NCBI GenBank assembly: GCA_012295275.1 | Contig: CM022668.1 | Coordinates: forward strand, 15,228,391-15,243,390 | Source: Chrysomallon squamiferum | Taxonomy: Eukaryota; Mollusca; Gastropoda; Neomphalida; Peltospiridae | Direction of reading: 5' to 3' | DNA length: 15,000 nt | Shown: positions 1-6,577 of the stretch, piece after piece | How the letters are laid out: every line of letters starts with the position of its first letter | How positions within the stretch are numbered: the stretch's first letter is position 1 | Notes under the pieces: generated by a model | Told to the model about the DNA's origin: nothing | Database searches by the model: none | The model's input: the letters and a program-made list of their open reading frames with translations, nothing else | Made by a program: the position numbers and the translations under genes

Positions 1-60
<60 letters not shown>
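1..60. repeat. (CT)30 dinucleotide microsatellite
   Basis: Thirty uninterrupted CT units start at the window edge, so the true array may be longer to the left. It is followed by a short TTT-ATTTCAG, which makes a formal polypyrimidine-AG signal, but nothing coding-like follows it. Confidence 0.98.
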
Positions 61-64
<4 letters not shown>

Positions 65-174
65 TTTCAGTAATTTTGTTTTCGTTATTTCACATAATGC
101 GACTTAAAACCAATAAAAGAAACAAACAAATAAATAAAATGTCTTCAGAAATTTTATTTTATATTCATAAACTG
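61..174. other. AT-rich unique spacer
   Basis: A short AT-rich stretch with a small AAAC/AAAT run near 121-138. No gene signal is visible. Confidence 0.6.
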
Positions 175-187
175 AATAATAATAATG

Positions 188-241
<54 letters not shown>

Positions 242-250
242 TATATATAT
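175..250. repeat. (AAT)n with (AT)6 tail
   Basis: A trinucleotide AAT array of about 22 units with a single G interruption at 187. It passes directly into a short AT dinucleotide run at 239-250. The open frame across it encodes an asparagine run and is a by-product of the repeat. Confidence 0.97.
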
Positions 251-600
251 TTATTATACACACACATATTTATTATTTTGTTATTACATTACAAAAAGCA
301 ATCTTTTAAAATCTAAAACCCAACGAAATATCGTGTTAACTTGACTAATTTAAATAAATAAAGAGACAAAAAAAAATAAAAAAAAAATAAATAAATAAAT
401 AAATAAATAAGCAAATACATTTTTTTTTAAATTATATAATTTAAAAATAAAGTTTCTAAAGACAAACATCAATTTATATATTTTTTTTTAAATAAATTAT
501 CCAGATATAAAAATTTAAACACGACAAAAAAAAAAAAAAAAAAATAAAAATAAAATCTTCTGAAATCTTACAACAAAAACACAACAACATCCGTCATTTT
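251..600. repeat. A-rich low-complexity zone with (AAAT)n and A19
   Basis: This stretch is mostly A and T. It holds an AAAT tetranucleotide array at 385-410, several short A and T runs, and an uninterrupted A19 tract at 526-544. No reading frame or RNA gene is supported. Confidence 0.85.
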
Positions 601-1380
601 ATTCGATTAACCAAATCCCCAGTTTCCCAGTTTCTTCAGCTCTTGTTTTCCAGTAGCTGCCTGAAACGCGCGGAGACCGCCACCGACAACTCTTTATTGG
701 ATTCGGGTAATGAATTCATTCGCGGACCCCGTTCATCATCATGTCTGACGTCTTTGCGCGTCGCACTTAGTCCGTCCGTCCCTCAGTACAGTTTTGGCAA
801 CCGGTAATTTCCTGATAGGAATTTCTGGTTTTCTGTCACAACAAAACTGCAGCAGATGGCTTCGCTTTTCGGCTTGGAACAAAGATAAATTCGGCGACGC
901 TTTCCAATCAAAATAGGGGCGTTGGCAAAACGTGATTCCCCGTCTTGGCCCGTTTTGAAAAAAAAAAAAAAAAAAAAAATGGGCGTTTGAGTCGTCGTGG
1001 CAGGCCCTTATTTTGTGTACACGATCCCTACCCTCTCAGCCCCACCCCTGCCACCCTCTGACGCCTTTGGGCCGAAACGAACGCCTCGGTCTGGCCCCCA
1101 GTATTTTCACTTTGCAACGCGATCAAATTAAGCTAATTTGCGTGATAAATAAAACACGGGGCTGTCTTTCGACGGCTACACCACCACGTTCAGTCGAGTC
1201 TTGTCTTTAGCAGAGCCAGTGTTATAAATCAATTGTAGAACGGAACGGCCCGAGTTTAAAACAAAACTGGTGTAATTAATCAAATTCTGGATTCTGTCGA
1301 TGAACGCTTGTTAAGAGATGGAATAACAGAAATGCGCTGTGAAATCGAGATTTCCTTTAACTGTCCTGGGTTTTTTTTTG
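601..1380. promoter_or_regulatory. Island A: CpG-rich unique segment, candidate regulatory element
   Basis: Base composition changes abruptly to balanced, non-repetitive sequence with about 50 CpG dinucleotides by eye, against almost none in the flanks. An A22 tract at 958-979 splits it in two. Words seen include TGACGTC at 746-752 (ATF/CREB-like) and a TATAAA at 1223-1228. The second half also has an AT-rich homeodomain/forkhead-like patch near 1125-1155. Open frames here are short and have no recognisable domain. I infer a conserved non-coding element, enhancer or distal promoter. An unrecognised untranslated exon is the main alternative. Confidence 0.4.
958..979. repeat. A22 homopolymer inside island A
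   Basis: Twenty-two consecutive A residues interrupt otherwise GC-balanced sequence. It may be an expanded A-run or an insertion; no target-site duplication is evident around it. Confidence 0.97.
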
Positions 1381-1417
1381 TGCATTGAAGTTAAATGTCG
1401 TGCAGTGGTTGACGGAG

Positions 1418-1488
1418 GAATGAATGAATGAACGAACGAACGAATGAATGAACGAATGAATGAATGAACGAACGAACGAATGAATGAA
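1418..1488. repeat. (GAAT/GAAC)n tetranucleotide array with higher-order order
   Basis: Seventeen GAAY units run without indels, then one GAAA. Reading the fourth base of each unit gives T T T C C C T T C T T T C C C T T, so eight units (1418-1449) recur exactly at 1454-1485 after one spacer GAAC unit. Confidence 0.96.
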
Positions 1489-1653
1489 AATTAATAAAAG
1501 CAGACAAGTAGACAAATAGCTAGAAAACAAGATAGGTAGACAGTGACAGAGAGAAGGATAGACAGATAGATAGACAGACAGACAGACATATATATGCGTA
1601 GATAGAGAGAGAAACAGACAGACAGAGAGAGAGGCAGACAGACAGACAGATAT

Positions 1654-1707
<54 letters not shown>

Positions 1708-1736
1708 CGATATATAGATGAATAAATACAAAAGCA
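1489..1736. repeat. Compound GACA/GAGA/GATA tetranucleotide field
   Basis: Degenerate GACA and GAGA units (about 1555-1650) lead to an almost pure GATA array at 1655-1707, flanked on both sides by TATATAGAT-type sequence. Long open frames on the minus strand through this field read as serine/tyrosine/leucine-rich repeats and are artefacts of the array. Confidence 0.95.
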
Positions 1737-1865
1737 AATAAGAAAAAAGAAACAAGAAAGAAAGAAGGGAACACATAAGGAAACGAATAAGTAAACTAAT
1801 AAACAAACAAACAAACAAAGACACGAATAAATAAATAAATAAATAAACAAATAAAAATAAAAACA
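1737..1865. repeat. AAAG/AAAC/AAAT tetranucleotide zone
   Basis: Purine-rich AAAG/AAGA sequence is followed by AAAC units (about 1800-1818) and AAAT units (about 1826-1846). No gene signal. Confidence 0.92.
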
Positions 1866-2100
1866 CATGACTCGTTATTGAAAATCAGCAGTAAAGTCTG
1901 AATTATTTCCTTTATATTTTCTTCATCTATTTTTCTCTTTACTTCTGTCGAGAGAGAGAGAGATGAGATTGAATAAGATGAGAGAGAAGAAAAACAAGAC
2001 TAAAGAGAACAATCTTAAGACCACAAAACATACAACAACAACAACAAAAAAAAAAAAAAGACCCCACAGAAATCAAAAACACAACTAAAACAATATTACA
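1866..2100. other. Low-complexity spacer with (GA)7, ACA repeats and A14
   Basis: Contains a GA run at 1950-1963, ACA units near 2028-2045 and an A14 tract at 2046-2059. The remaining bases are AT-rich and give no coding or RNA signal. Confidence 0.75.
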
Positions 2101-2593
2101 ACTCTCCACCTTTAGGATTATTAATTGCCACCTGGTCAGCTCAGATTATCAAAGCTTTATATATTAATTCATCAGTTTACCCTTGATTAATCTGTTTCAT
2201 TTTTACACTTATCCTTAACTGTTCAATTCACCAGTAATTTCCTTTTATGACCAGTAAACCAAAAAAAAAAAACTATCACGTTTTTATTGTTAATTTTTTT
2301 TTTTTTTGTCTTTCGCTATCTCAGTTTAACCGAGTTATTCTGTCTGTTAAGAGTCCGGCAAAGATCAAAGGAACTGGTCACACAGAAGTCGACAAAACAT
2401 TTACAAAATCAAAGGATGGGTCAAGATGACCAGAAGATGTGGGGTTAATGTGCCATTGTAAGACTAATTAAATAAAACGACACAATGGGATTAACCGTGT
2501 AGGTAACAGCAGACGATAAATGCATGTAAATCGGGTAATCCGTTTGAGATACAAACGGTTCAGGATTAAGTGATCCTAATGTAAAGGTGATAA

Positions 2594-2596
<3 letters not shown>
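2101..2596. promoter_or_regulatory. Island B: unique segment with TCF/LEF and K50-homeodomain words
   Basis: About 500 bp of non-repetitive sequence, apart from A12 (2261-2272) and T14 (2294-2307) runs. Three TCF/LEF-type cores are visible: ATCAAAG at 2148-2154, AGATCAAAGG at 2362-2371, and ATCAAAGGA at 2408-2416. Four GGATTA/TAATCC words, typical of Otx/Bicoid-class K50 homeodomains, lie at 2115, 2488, 2536 and 2563. A CACCTG E-box lies near 2130. There is no convincing reading frame. I infer a candidate developmental enhancer; motif density alone is weak evidence. Confidence 0.4.
2540..2558. other. 7-bp inverted repeat in island B
   Basis: CCGTTTG (2540-2546) and CAAACGG (2552-2558) are perfect inverted arms around a 5-nt spacer. 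It could be a dimeric protein site or a small hairpin. It is too short to be a terminator. Confidence 0.7.

Positions 2597-2623
<27 letters not shown>
2597..2623. repeat. A27 homopolymer at the end of island B
   Basis: Twenty-seven consecutive A residues form the right boundary of island B. A poly(A) tail of a retrocopy was considered, but I see no target-site duplication and no reading frame upstream. Confidence 0.97.
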
Positions 2624-2628
<5 letters not shown>

Positions 2629-2830
2629 TTTCTCTTGTAGCCGACATGCTAAAAGCGTATTTGTTTTTCATTTCCTTTTTTTATTTGTTTCTTGGTTTTT
2701 CTCTTTCTTTCTTTCTTTCTCTTTTTCTCTTTTTTCTTTTTCATTTGTTTTCATTTTTATTTTTGTTTGTCTTTACTTGCTTTCTCTTTCTCACTCATAA
2801 AATAAATATTGAATTAAACTGATACAGATT
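2624..2830. repeat. T-rich (CTTT)n low-complexity zone
   Basis: After a short unique stretch, about 2655-2795 is pyrimidine-rich with CTTT units around 2702-2723 and many TTTC/TTTG variants. No gene signal. Confidence 0.88.
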
Positions 2831-2965
2831 TCACACCCAGACTAAGAGACACACTGGTGACAAATGGATCGATGGATGAATAGACAGATAGACGGATGGA
2901 AAGAATAACTGATGGACGAAAAGAGGAATATTTGCAGAAGAAGAGAAAATGACTAAAGCTGTTAC

Positions 2966-2968
<3 letters not shown>
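2831..2968. other. Short mixed spacer, degenerate GATG/GACA units
   Basis: Mixed sequence with scattered GATG and GACA-like units, ending at the TA array. Nothing gene-like. Confidence 0.6.
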
Positions 2969-3063
<95 letters not shown>

Positions 3064-3070
3064 GTATATA
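2969..3070. repeat. (TA)42 array with degenerate tail
   Basis: Forty-two TA units are uninterrupted at 2969-3052, then imperfect TA continues to about 3070. Such arrays can extrude cruciforms and are prone to length change and assembly error. The minus-strand isoleucine/tyrosine frame through it is an artefact. Confidence 0.97.
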
Positions 3071-3241
3071 TTCGAAATATAAATAAATCAAAACCGAACG
3101 AACAAAAAATAAATAACTAAATAAACAAACAAAAAATCAGATAAATTTATAAGTAAATAAGTAAATGAATAAATAAATAAATAAACAAGAAAAAATAAGC
3201 ACGTAAATAAATAAATAAACCAATATATAAATAAATATAAA

Positions 3242-3243
<2 letters not shown>
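3071..3243. repeat. Interspersed AAAT/AAAC tetranucleotide zone
   Basis: AAAT and AAAC units with GTAA variants run from about 3083 to 3242, broken by single-base changes. No gene. Confidence 0.93.
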
Positions 3244-3278
<35 letters not shown>

Positions 3279-3280
3279 TA
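3244..3280. repeat. (CA)14 followed by (TA)n
   Basis: Fourteen CA units at 3244-3271 pass into a short TA run. This is a compound dinucleotide microsatellite. Confidence 0.97.
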
Positions 3281-3480
3281 TTGACAGAATGATACATATA
3301 TAGATAACGTACAGACGGACACCTAACGTGTTATAATCTAAATAAGAAGGCATCTGTCACTTAATTTCTTTTATCTCTTGGTATCACGTCATCATCATCA
3401 GCTGTTGCAACGACAACTGGTTTAGTGTTAACATCGGCTACCTCAACACCTTCTCGTTTCAAGCAGATTAACATTTGATT
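3281..3480. other. Small unique stretch
   Basis: About 200 bp of non-repetitive sequence. It contains a CRE variant TCACGTCA (3384-3391), a CAGCTG E-box (3399-3404) and the overlapping palindrome GTTGCAAC (3404-3411). This could be a minor regulatory element. No reading frame is supported. Confidence 0.4.
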
Positions 3481-3600
3481 TCTCGTTTTCTTTGTGTGTG
3501 AATTTGGTTTGTCGTTTTTTTTGTGGGTGAATTTGTTTGTTTGTTTGTTTGTCTGTTTGTTTGTCTGTTTGTTTGTTCGTTTGTTAATTTGTTGGTTTCT
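3481..3600. repeat. (TTTG)n array with TCTG/TTCG variants
   Basis: TTTG units run from about 3532 to 3585. Just upstream, a roughly 20-bp phrase at 3491 recurs imperfectly near 3520, which suggests slippage duplication at the array edge. Confidence 0.94.
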
Positions 3601-3780
3601 CTGTGGTTAGTTATGCATTTTTTTTTATAAAACGCAAAATCATTTAACTTCGGTCGTATTAAGTTTAATTTTTGCTTTATTTTTATACGTACGTTTTCAT
3701 TTACTATATATAAAATAAAATAAAAATCATACAAAGATTAACCCAATCCTTATTAAATGAAAGATAACAACAGTAAAACT
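3601..3780. other. AT-rich unique spacer
   Basis: AT-rich, with an 8-bp palindrome ACGTACGT at 3687-3694 and short A/T runs. No gene signal. Confidence 0.6.
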
Positions 3781-3903
3781 GTTTAGTACACATGACCGCG
3801 CACGGCTGTTTGCGTCTGACATCAAACGCGGCAGACGGGCAAATAACATTGGCGAAATTGTTTCTTCTCAAAATAAATTTTTAAATAGCTGGATTGTCTG
3901 ATA

Positions 3904-3921
3904 ATTACCAGGAGACGTCTC
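3904..3921. promoter_or_regulatory. ATTACCAG abutting GAGACGTCTC palindrome
   Basis: The octamer ATTACCAG (3904-3911) directly precedes the 10-bp perfect palindrome GAGACGTCTC (3912-3921), whose centre is the ATF/CREB-type core GACGTC. A near-mirror arrangement occurs at 4032-4053. Confidence 0.5.
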
Positions 3922-4031
3922 TTTATTAAATTCCCACTCAAGAATCTTGTGTTCGATTACGCGGCACGATGAAAAAAAACCCGCGCGAAAAGCGTGAATC
4001 ACGTGGGACTAACCGATCTATTTTTAGCCCA

Positions 4032-4053
4032 ACGCGACGTCGCGTATTACCAG
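4032..4053. promoter_or_regulatory. 14-bp CpG palindrome abutting ATTACCAG
   Basis: ACGCGACGTCGCGT (4032-4045) is a perfect 14-bp palindrome with five CpGs and a central GACGTC. It is immediately followed by ATTACCAG (4046-4053). The two GACGTC centres in this island are 122 bp apart. Binding by a bZIP dimer is inferred. Confidence 0.55.
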
Positions 4054-4191
4054 TCTAAATTTAAACACAAAACCGCGCGCTTTTTTTTTTTTTTACGCTA
4101 AGCGGAACAAACACAAGAAGATCAGTTTCTTAAATATCCTTACGCGTTTTATAGCGAAACGAAACAGGTTTCGTGTGTGACAAGGCAAGCT

Positions 4192-4350
4192 GGTGGGTGG
4201 GTGGGGGGGAGCGAGAACAGCTCTGCCTTTGTTCGAGGGTGGGGGGGAAAACCTGATCCTTTTCATAATTTTTCCGTCCGCCGTTTTCAGATCCGAATTA
4301 CGCAACGAATGGGGGTGTGTGGTGTGTGGGGGGAGCTAGAGAGAGGTGGG
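4192..4350 (+). other. G-run cluster, predicted G-quadruplex region
   Basis: All G-runs lie on the plus strand. The run at 4195-4209 reads GGGTGGGTGGGGGGG and satisfies a four-tract G3 quadruplex pattern with single-base loops. More runs follow at 4237-4247, 4311-4315 and 4328-4333. Quadruplex folding is inferred from pattern only. Confidence 0.7.
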
Positions 4351-4519
4351 ATTACGCATCGCTGGATTTGGCCTTGCGTGGCAAAACAATTGCTGTGGAA
4401 CTCGAGGCGAATTCTCGCTGAATGCAAATTGATTGTCCCCGGAAAGCAGCGGTCAATAATTAATAGAGTCTAAGTGGAAATTCACGTGACTTGAGTTGTT
4501 GCTTTTTAACGCGTTATTA

Positions 4520-4563
4520 TTTTTTTTTTTTTTTTTTTTTTTTTTTATTATTGTTGTTGTTGT
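4520..4563. repeat. T27 homopolymer with TTA/TTG tail
   Basis: Twenty-seven T residues at 4520-4546 close island C and are followed by TTA and TTG units. Confidence 0.96.
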
Positions 4564-4673
4564 CATTGCGGCATTGAATTGAGTGCAGGTGAAAAGGCAG
4601 ATATATTAATTTTTTTATTTGATGAAAGTAGTAAATGGAAAAAAATATGATTATTGTTATTATTATCATTAGC

Positions 4674-4674
<1 letters not shown>
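4564..4674. other. AT-rich spacer
   Basis: Short AT-rich stretch with ATT-type units near 4650-4668. Nothing gene-like. Confidence 0.6.

Positions 4675-4709
<35 letters not shown>
4675..4709. repeat. (TCA)n trinucleotide array
   Basis: About twelve perfect TCA units. The minus-strand methionine run encoded here is a repeat artefact. Confidence 0.97.
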
Positions 4710-4731
4710 GTAAATATGTTATCTCTGCGTA

Positions 4732-4744
4732 TGTGTGTGTGTGT

Positions 4745-4775
<31 letters not shown>
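4732..4775. repeat. (TG)8(CT)13 compound microsatellite
   Basis: A TG array at 4732-4748 switches without a spacer to CT at 4749-4775. Confidence 0.97.
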
Positions 4776-4776
<1 letters not shown>

Positions 4777-5160
4777 AAATAAAATACGAAACAAAATGAA
4801 TGTGGTAACAGAGTCATTTAAATGTTGGAATGAATGAATCAATGTGAATGAATGAATGAAAGAATAAGTAAAAGAAATATTGGACAAAACGAACGAAAGA
4901 GTAATTTAAAACTGAACAGATGGATGAATGACGGGATGAATTATATGTAAAGCAATCAGTAATTAAATAAATATTGTTTTTCAACGATCTAAATTAATGA
5001 ACATTTTGAAATCACGGATTTAAAGGCAAACTGATCAAGCATGATTTTGTAATTAAACTTTTTAAACATTATTTTATTTACAAAAACTTCAAAACATACA
5101 GGGTATGACATGTATTTATTATTTTTTATTGTTATTATTTTTATTTATTTTTCTCTATTT
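4776..5160. other. AT-rich spacer with short (GAAT)n
   Basis: Contains imperfect GAAT/GAAC units at about 4827-4861, then AT-rich unique sequence with no coherent frame and no RNA-gene signal. Confidence 0.65.
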
Positions 5161-5216
5161 TTCTTTCTTTCTTTCTTTCCTTCTTTTTTCCTTCCATCCT
5201 TCTTTCTTTCATTCTT
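5161..5216. repeat. (CTTT/CTTC)n pyrimidine array
   Basis: Imperfect CTTT and CTTC units on the plus strand, an almost pure pyrimidine tract. Confidence 0.93.
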
Positions 5217-5377
5217 TGTAGTTATTCTTTTGAATTAGGCCCCACTATCTAAGCTCTGGAGTCTTATATTAATATCATAAAAGTCACGTAACAAATAACC
5301 GATAACATTATAAATATTTCATTTCGCCATTTGACAAAAATCTTTATTCATTTAATTTCATCCACACGTTACTAATG
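5217..5377. other. AT-rich unique spacer
   Basis: Non-repetitive AT-rich sequence leading up to the A31 tract. No feature supported. Confidence 0.6.

Positions 5378-5408
<31 letters not shown>
5378..5408. repeat. A31 homopolymer at the start of island D
   Basis: Thirty-one consecutive A residues form the left boundary of the CpG-rich island that follows. Confidence 0.97.
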
Positions 5409-5410
<2 letters not shown>

Positions 5411-5720
5411 GCCGCGAAGACAGTCTAACCCAACTAATTGTGCCGAAAATCGAAATTTCACGGAAATCTCCGAGGTTGTTCTGATTGGAATCAGCGTGAA
5501 ATTGTCCCGCCGCGCCGTAACATCAAAAAAAAAAAAAAAAAAATGTCCTTTTCAAAGCGAGGCTCCGTCTCGCGCTTTCACGCGCCATTATCTTAAACTC
5601 GATCGACATAAAGTAATTTTTCAATTATGACTGAGAGATACGGGCAGTTAACTCCGTGTATGTCTTATTTGAAGGTTTACATCGTCAAAGCGCGCAAAGG
5701 GGATCAAATAATAATAAATA
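5409..5720. promoter_or_regulatory. Island D: CpG-rich unique segment with inverted CCAAT box
   Basis: About 310 bp of CpG-rich unique DNA, split by an A19 tract (5525-5543). CTGATTGG at 5481-5488 is an inverted CCAAT box in the form favoured by NF-Y, and lies within the inverted repeat CTGATT-GG-AATCAG (5481-5494). The 73-codon open frame through it gains a lysine run from the A tract and has no recognisable domain. Candidate promoter or CpG-rich regulatory element. Confidence 0.4.
5525..5543. repeat. A19 homopolymer inside island D
   Basis: Nineteen A residues interrupt the CpG-rich sequence, as A22 does in island A and T14 in island C. Confidence 0.97.
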
Positions 5721-5950
5721 AAAAAGATGTAATGAACATTATTATTTTTTTAACCTCCATTCATAGCATCAGTTGAGATCACTTGAGTACATATGTTTGG
5801 TTTATATCAAATTCTGATTTTCGTGGTTAATGGTAGATTAGATAGTATGTTGGCAAGTATACCGTAGAAGAGGTTATTTCTGAACTGCTATATAATTCTT
5901 ATGTTAGATTTTAAATAGAAATTAATTATATTTACTACTTTAGCAACTGC
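5721..5950. other. AT-rich unique stretch
   Basis: Non-repetitive. It includes TTGAG-ATCAC-TTGAG (direct repeat, about 5773-5787) and a minus-strand TCAAGTG word (5780-5786) of the NK-2 homeodomain type. No coding signal. Confidence 0.5.
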
Positions 5951-6045
5951 TGCTATTATTATTATTATTATTACTACTTTTATTACTGTCACTACTACTA
6001 TTATAAATACTGCTACTATAATTATTACTAAGTACAGTTAGTACA

Positions 6046-6084
<39 letters not shown>

Positions 6085-6182
6085 GTTGTTTGTTGTTGTT
6101 GTTGTTGTTGTTTCTCGTATTGTTATTTTTATTATTGTTCTTGTTGTTCTTGTTGCTATTATTATTATTCATTCATTCATTA
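5951..6182. repeat. ATT / ACT / GTT trinucleotide block with ATTC
   Basis: ATT units (about 5954-5974), ACT variants, a purer TTA array (6048-6084), then GTT units (6084-6111), further mixed units, and ATTC units at 6167-6182. Confidence 0.95.
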
Positions 6183-6290
6183 ATTTTATATAACAAACAA
6201 CAACAACAAAAAATTAAATTAAATTAAATTAAATACAAAACAACAGTAAATAAATAAATGAATGAATGAATAAATACATAAATAAAATGA
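6183..6290. repeat. AAC, (AAATT)n and (GAAT)n block
   Basis: AAC units (6193-6210), an AAATT pentamer array (about 6210-6234), then AAAT and GAAT units (6250-6275). Some units are complementary to the block just upstream. Confidence 0.93.
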
Positions 6291-6465
6291 TTTATGTGAG
6301 AATCATATGGTACCTATTATAGCGAAAATGAAAATTATTTAAAATAATGATAATAACATTTTAATTAAATCCGAAGATAAGTTTCTGAATATATTAAACT
6401 TGCATACATAGGTTACAGGAAGGGAAAAAAATTAACAGTTTCCATTTAAAATAAACATGGAAGAT
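6291..6465. other. AT-rich unique spacer
   Basis: AT-rich sequence with no repeat longer than a few units and no gene signal. Confidence 0.6.
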
Positions 6466-6471
6466 AAAAAA

Positions 6472-6510
<39 letters not shown>

Positions 6511-6577
6511 ACAAACAAACAAATAAACAAACAAACAAACAAACAAATAAACAAAAAAAATAAATAAATAAATAAAA
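6466..6577. repeat. (AAAT)n/(AAAC)n array
   Basis: AAAT units at about 6471-6510 change to AAAC with interspersed AAAT (6510-6552), then return to AAAT (6558-6576). Confidence 0.96.

Larger units (their letters stand above)
3781..4519. promoter_or_regulatory. Island C: largest CpG-dense unique segment, candidate regulatory element or CpG-island promoter
   Basis: About 50 CpGs are visible in some 740 bp, a sharp contrast to the flanks. Directly seen words are: GACGTC at 3914-3919 and 4036-4041; an E2F-like GCGCGAAA at 3983-3990; CACGTG E-boxes at 4000-4005 and 4483-4488; a POU octamer ATGCAAAT at 4422-4429; five TTACGC copies; and a G-run cluster at 4192-4350. A T14 tract sits at 4081-4094. 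A 98-codon open frame (4177-4473, plus strand) crosses it, but its composition follows the G-runs and I recognise no domain. I infer a promoter-like or enhancer element of unknown target. Confidence 0.45.

Noticed and set aside
1-75. Splice acceptor: CT tract then TTTATTTCAG
   Set aside because: The sequence after the AG soon enters an AAT repeat with no coding signal. Pyrimidine-AG motifs are expected by chance next to CT arrays.
1013-1210. 65-codon plus-strand open frame in island A
   Set aside because: Short, no recognisable domain and no splice or codon-use support. It lies in a GC-richer segment where chance frames lengthen.
1223-1228. TATAAA as a core promoter
   Set aside because: A six-base AT word is common in this composition, and no initiator-like motif or transcript start was evident about 30 bp downstream.
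1357-1868. Minus-strand open frames of up to 169 codons
   Set aside because: They read through GAAY, GACA/GATA and AAAC arrays and give Ser/Tyr/Ile/Leu-rich repeats. The length follows from the repeat lacking stop codons in that frame.
2101-2623. Retrocopy or SINE ending in the A27 tract
   Set aside because: No target-site duplication, no internal polymerase III promoter and no reading frame. Long A-runs occur throughout this window irrespective of orientation.
3948-3966. tRNA box-B-like word GTTCGATTAC, considered as a tRNA gene or tRNA-derived SINE
   Set aside because: No box A at the right distance, no acceptor-stem complementarity and no CCA or tail repeat.
4177-4473. 98-codon plus-strand open frame in unique DNA, with an overlapping 70-codon minus-strand frame
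   Set aside because: No recognisable domain, Gly/Trp/Val-rich composition imposed by the G-runs, and open frames on both strands of one GC-rich island. This is best explained by few AT-rich stop codons.
5409-5630. 73-codon open frame spanning an A19 tract
   Set aside because: The frame depends on the homopolymer length, which is unstable and error-prone. No domain is recognisable.
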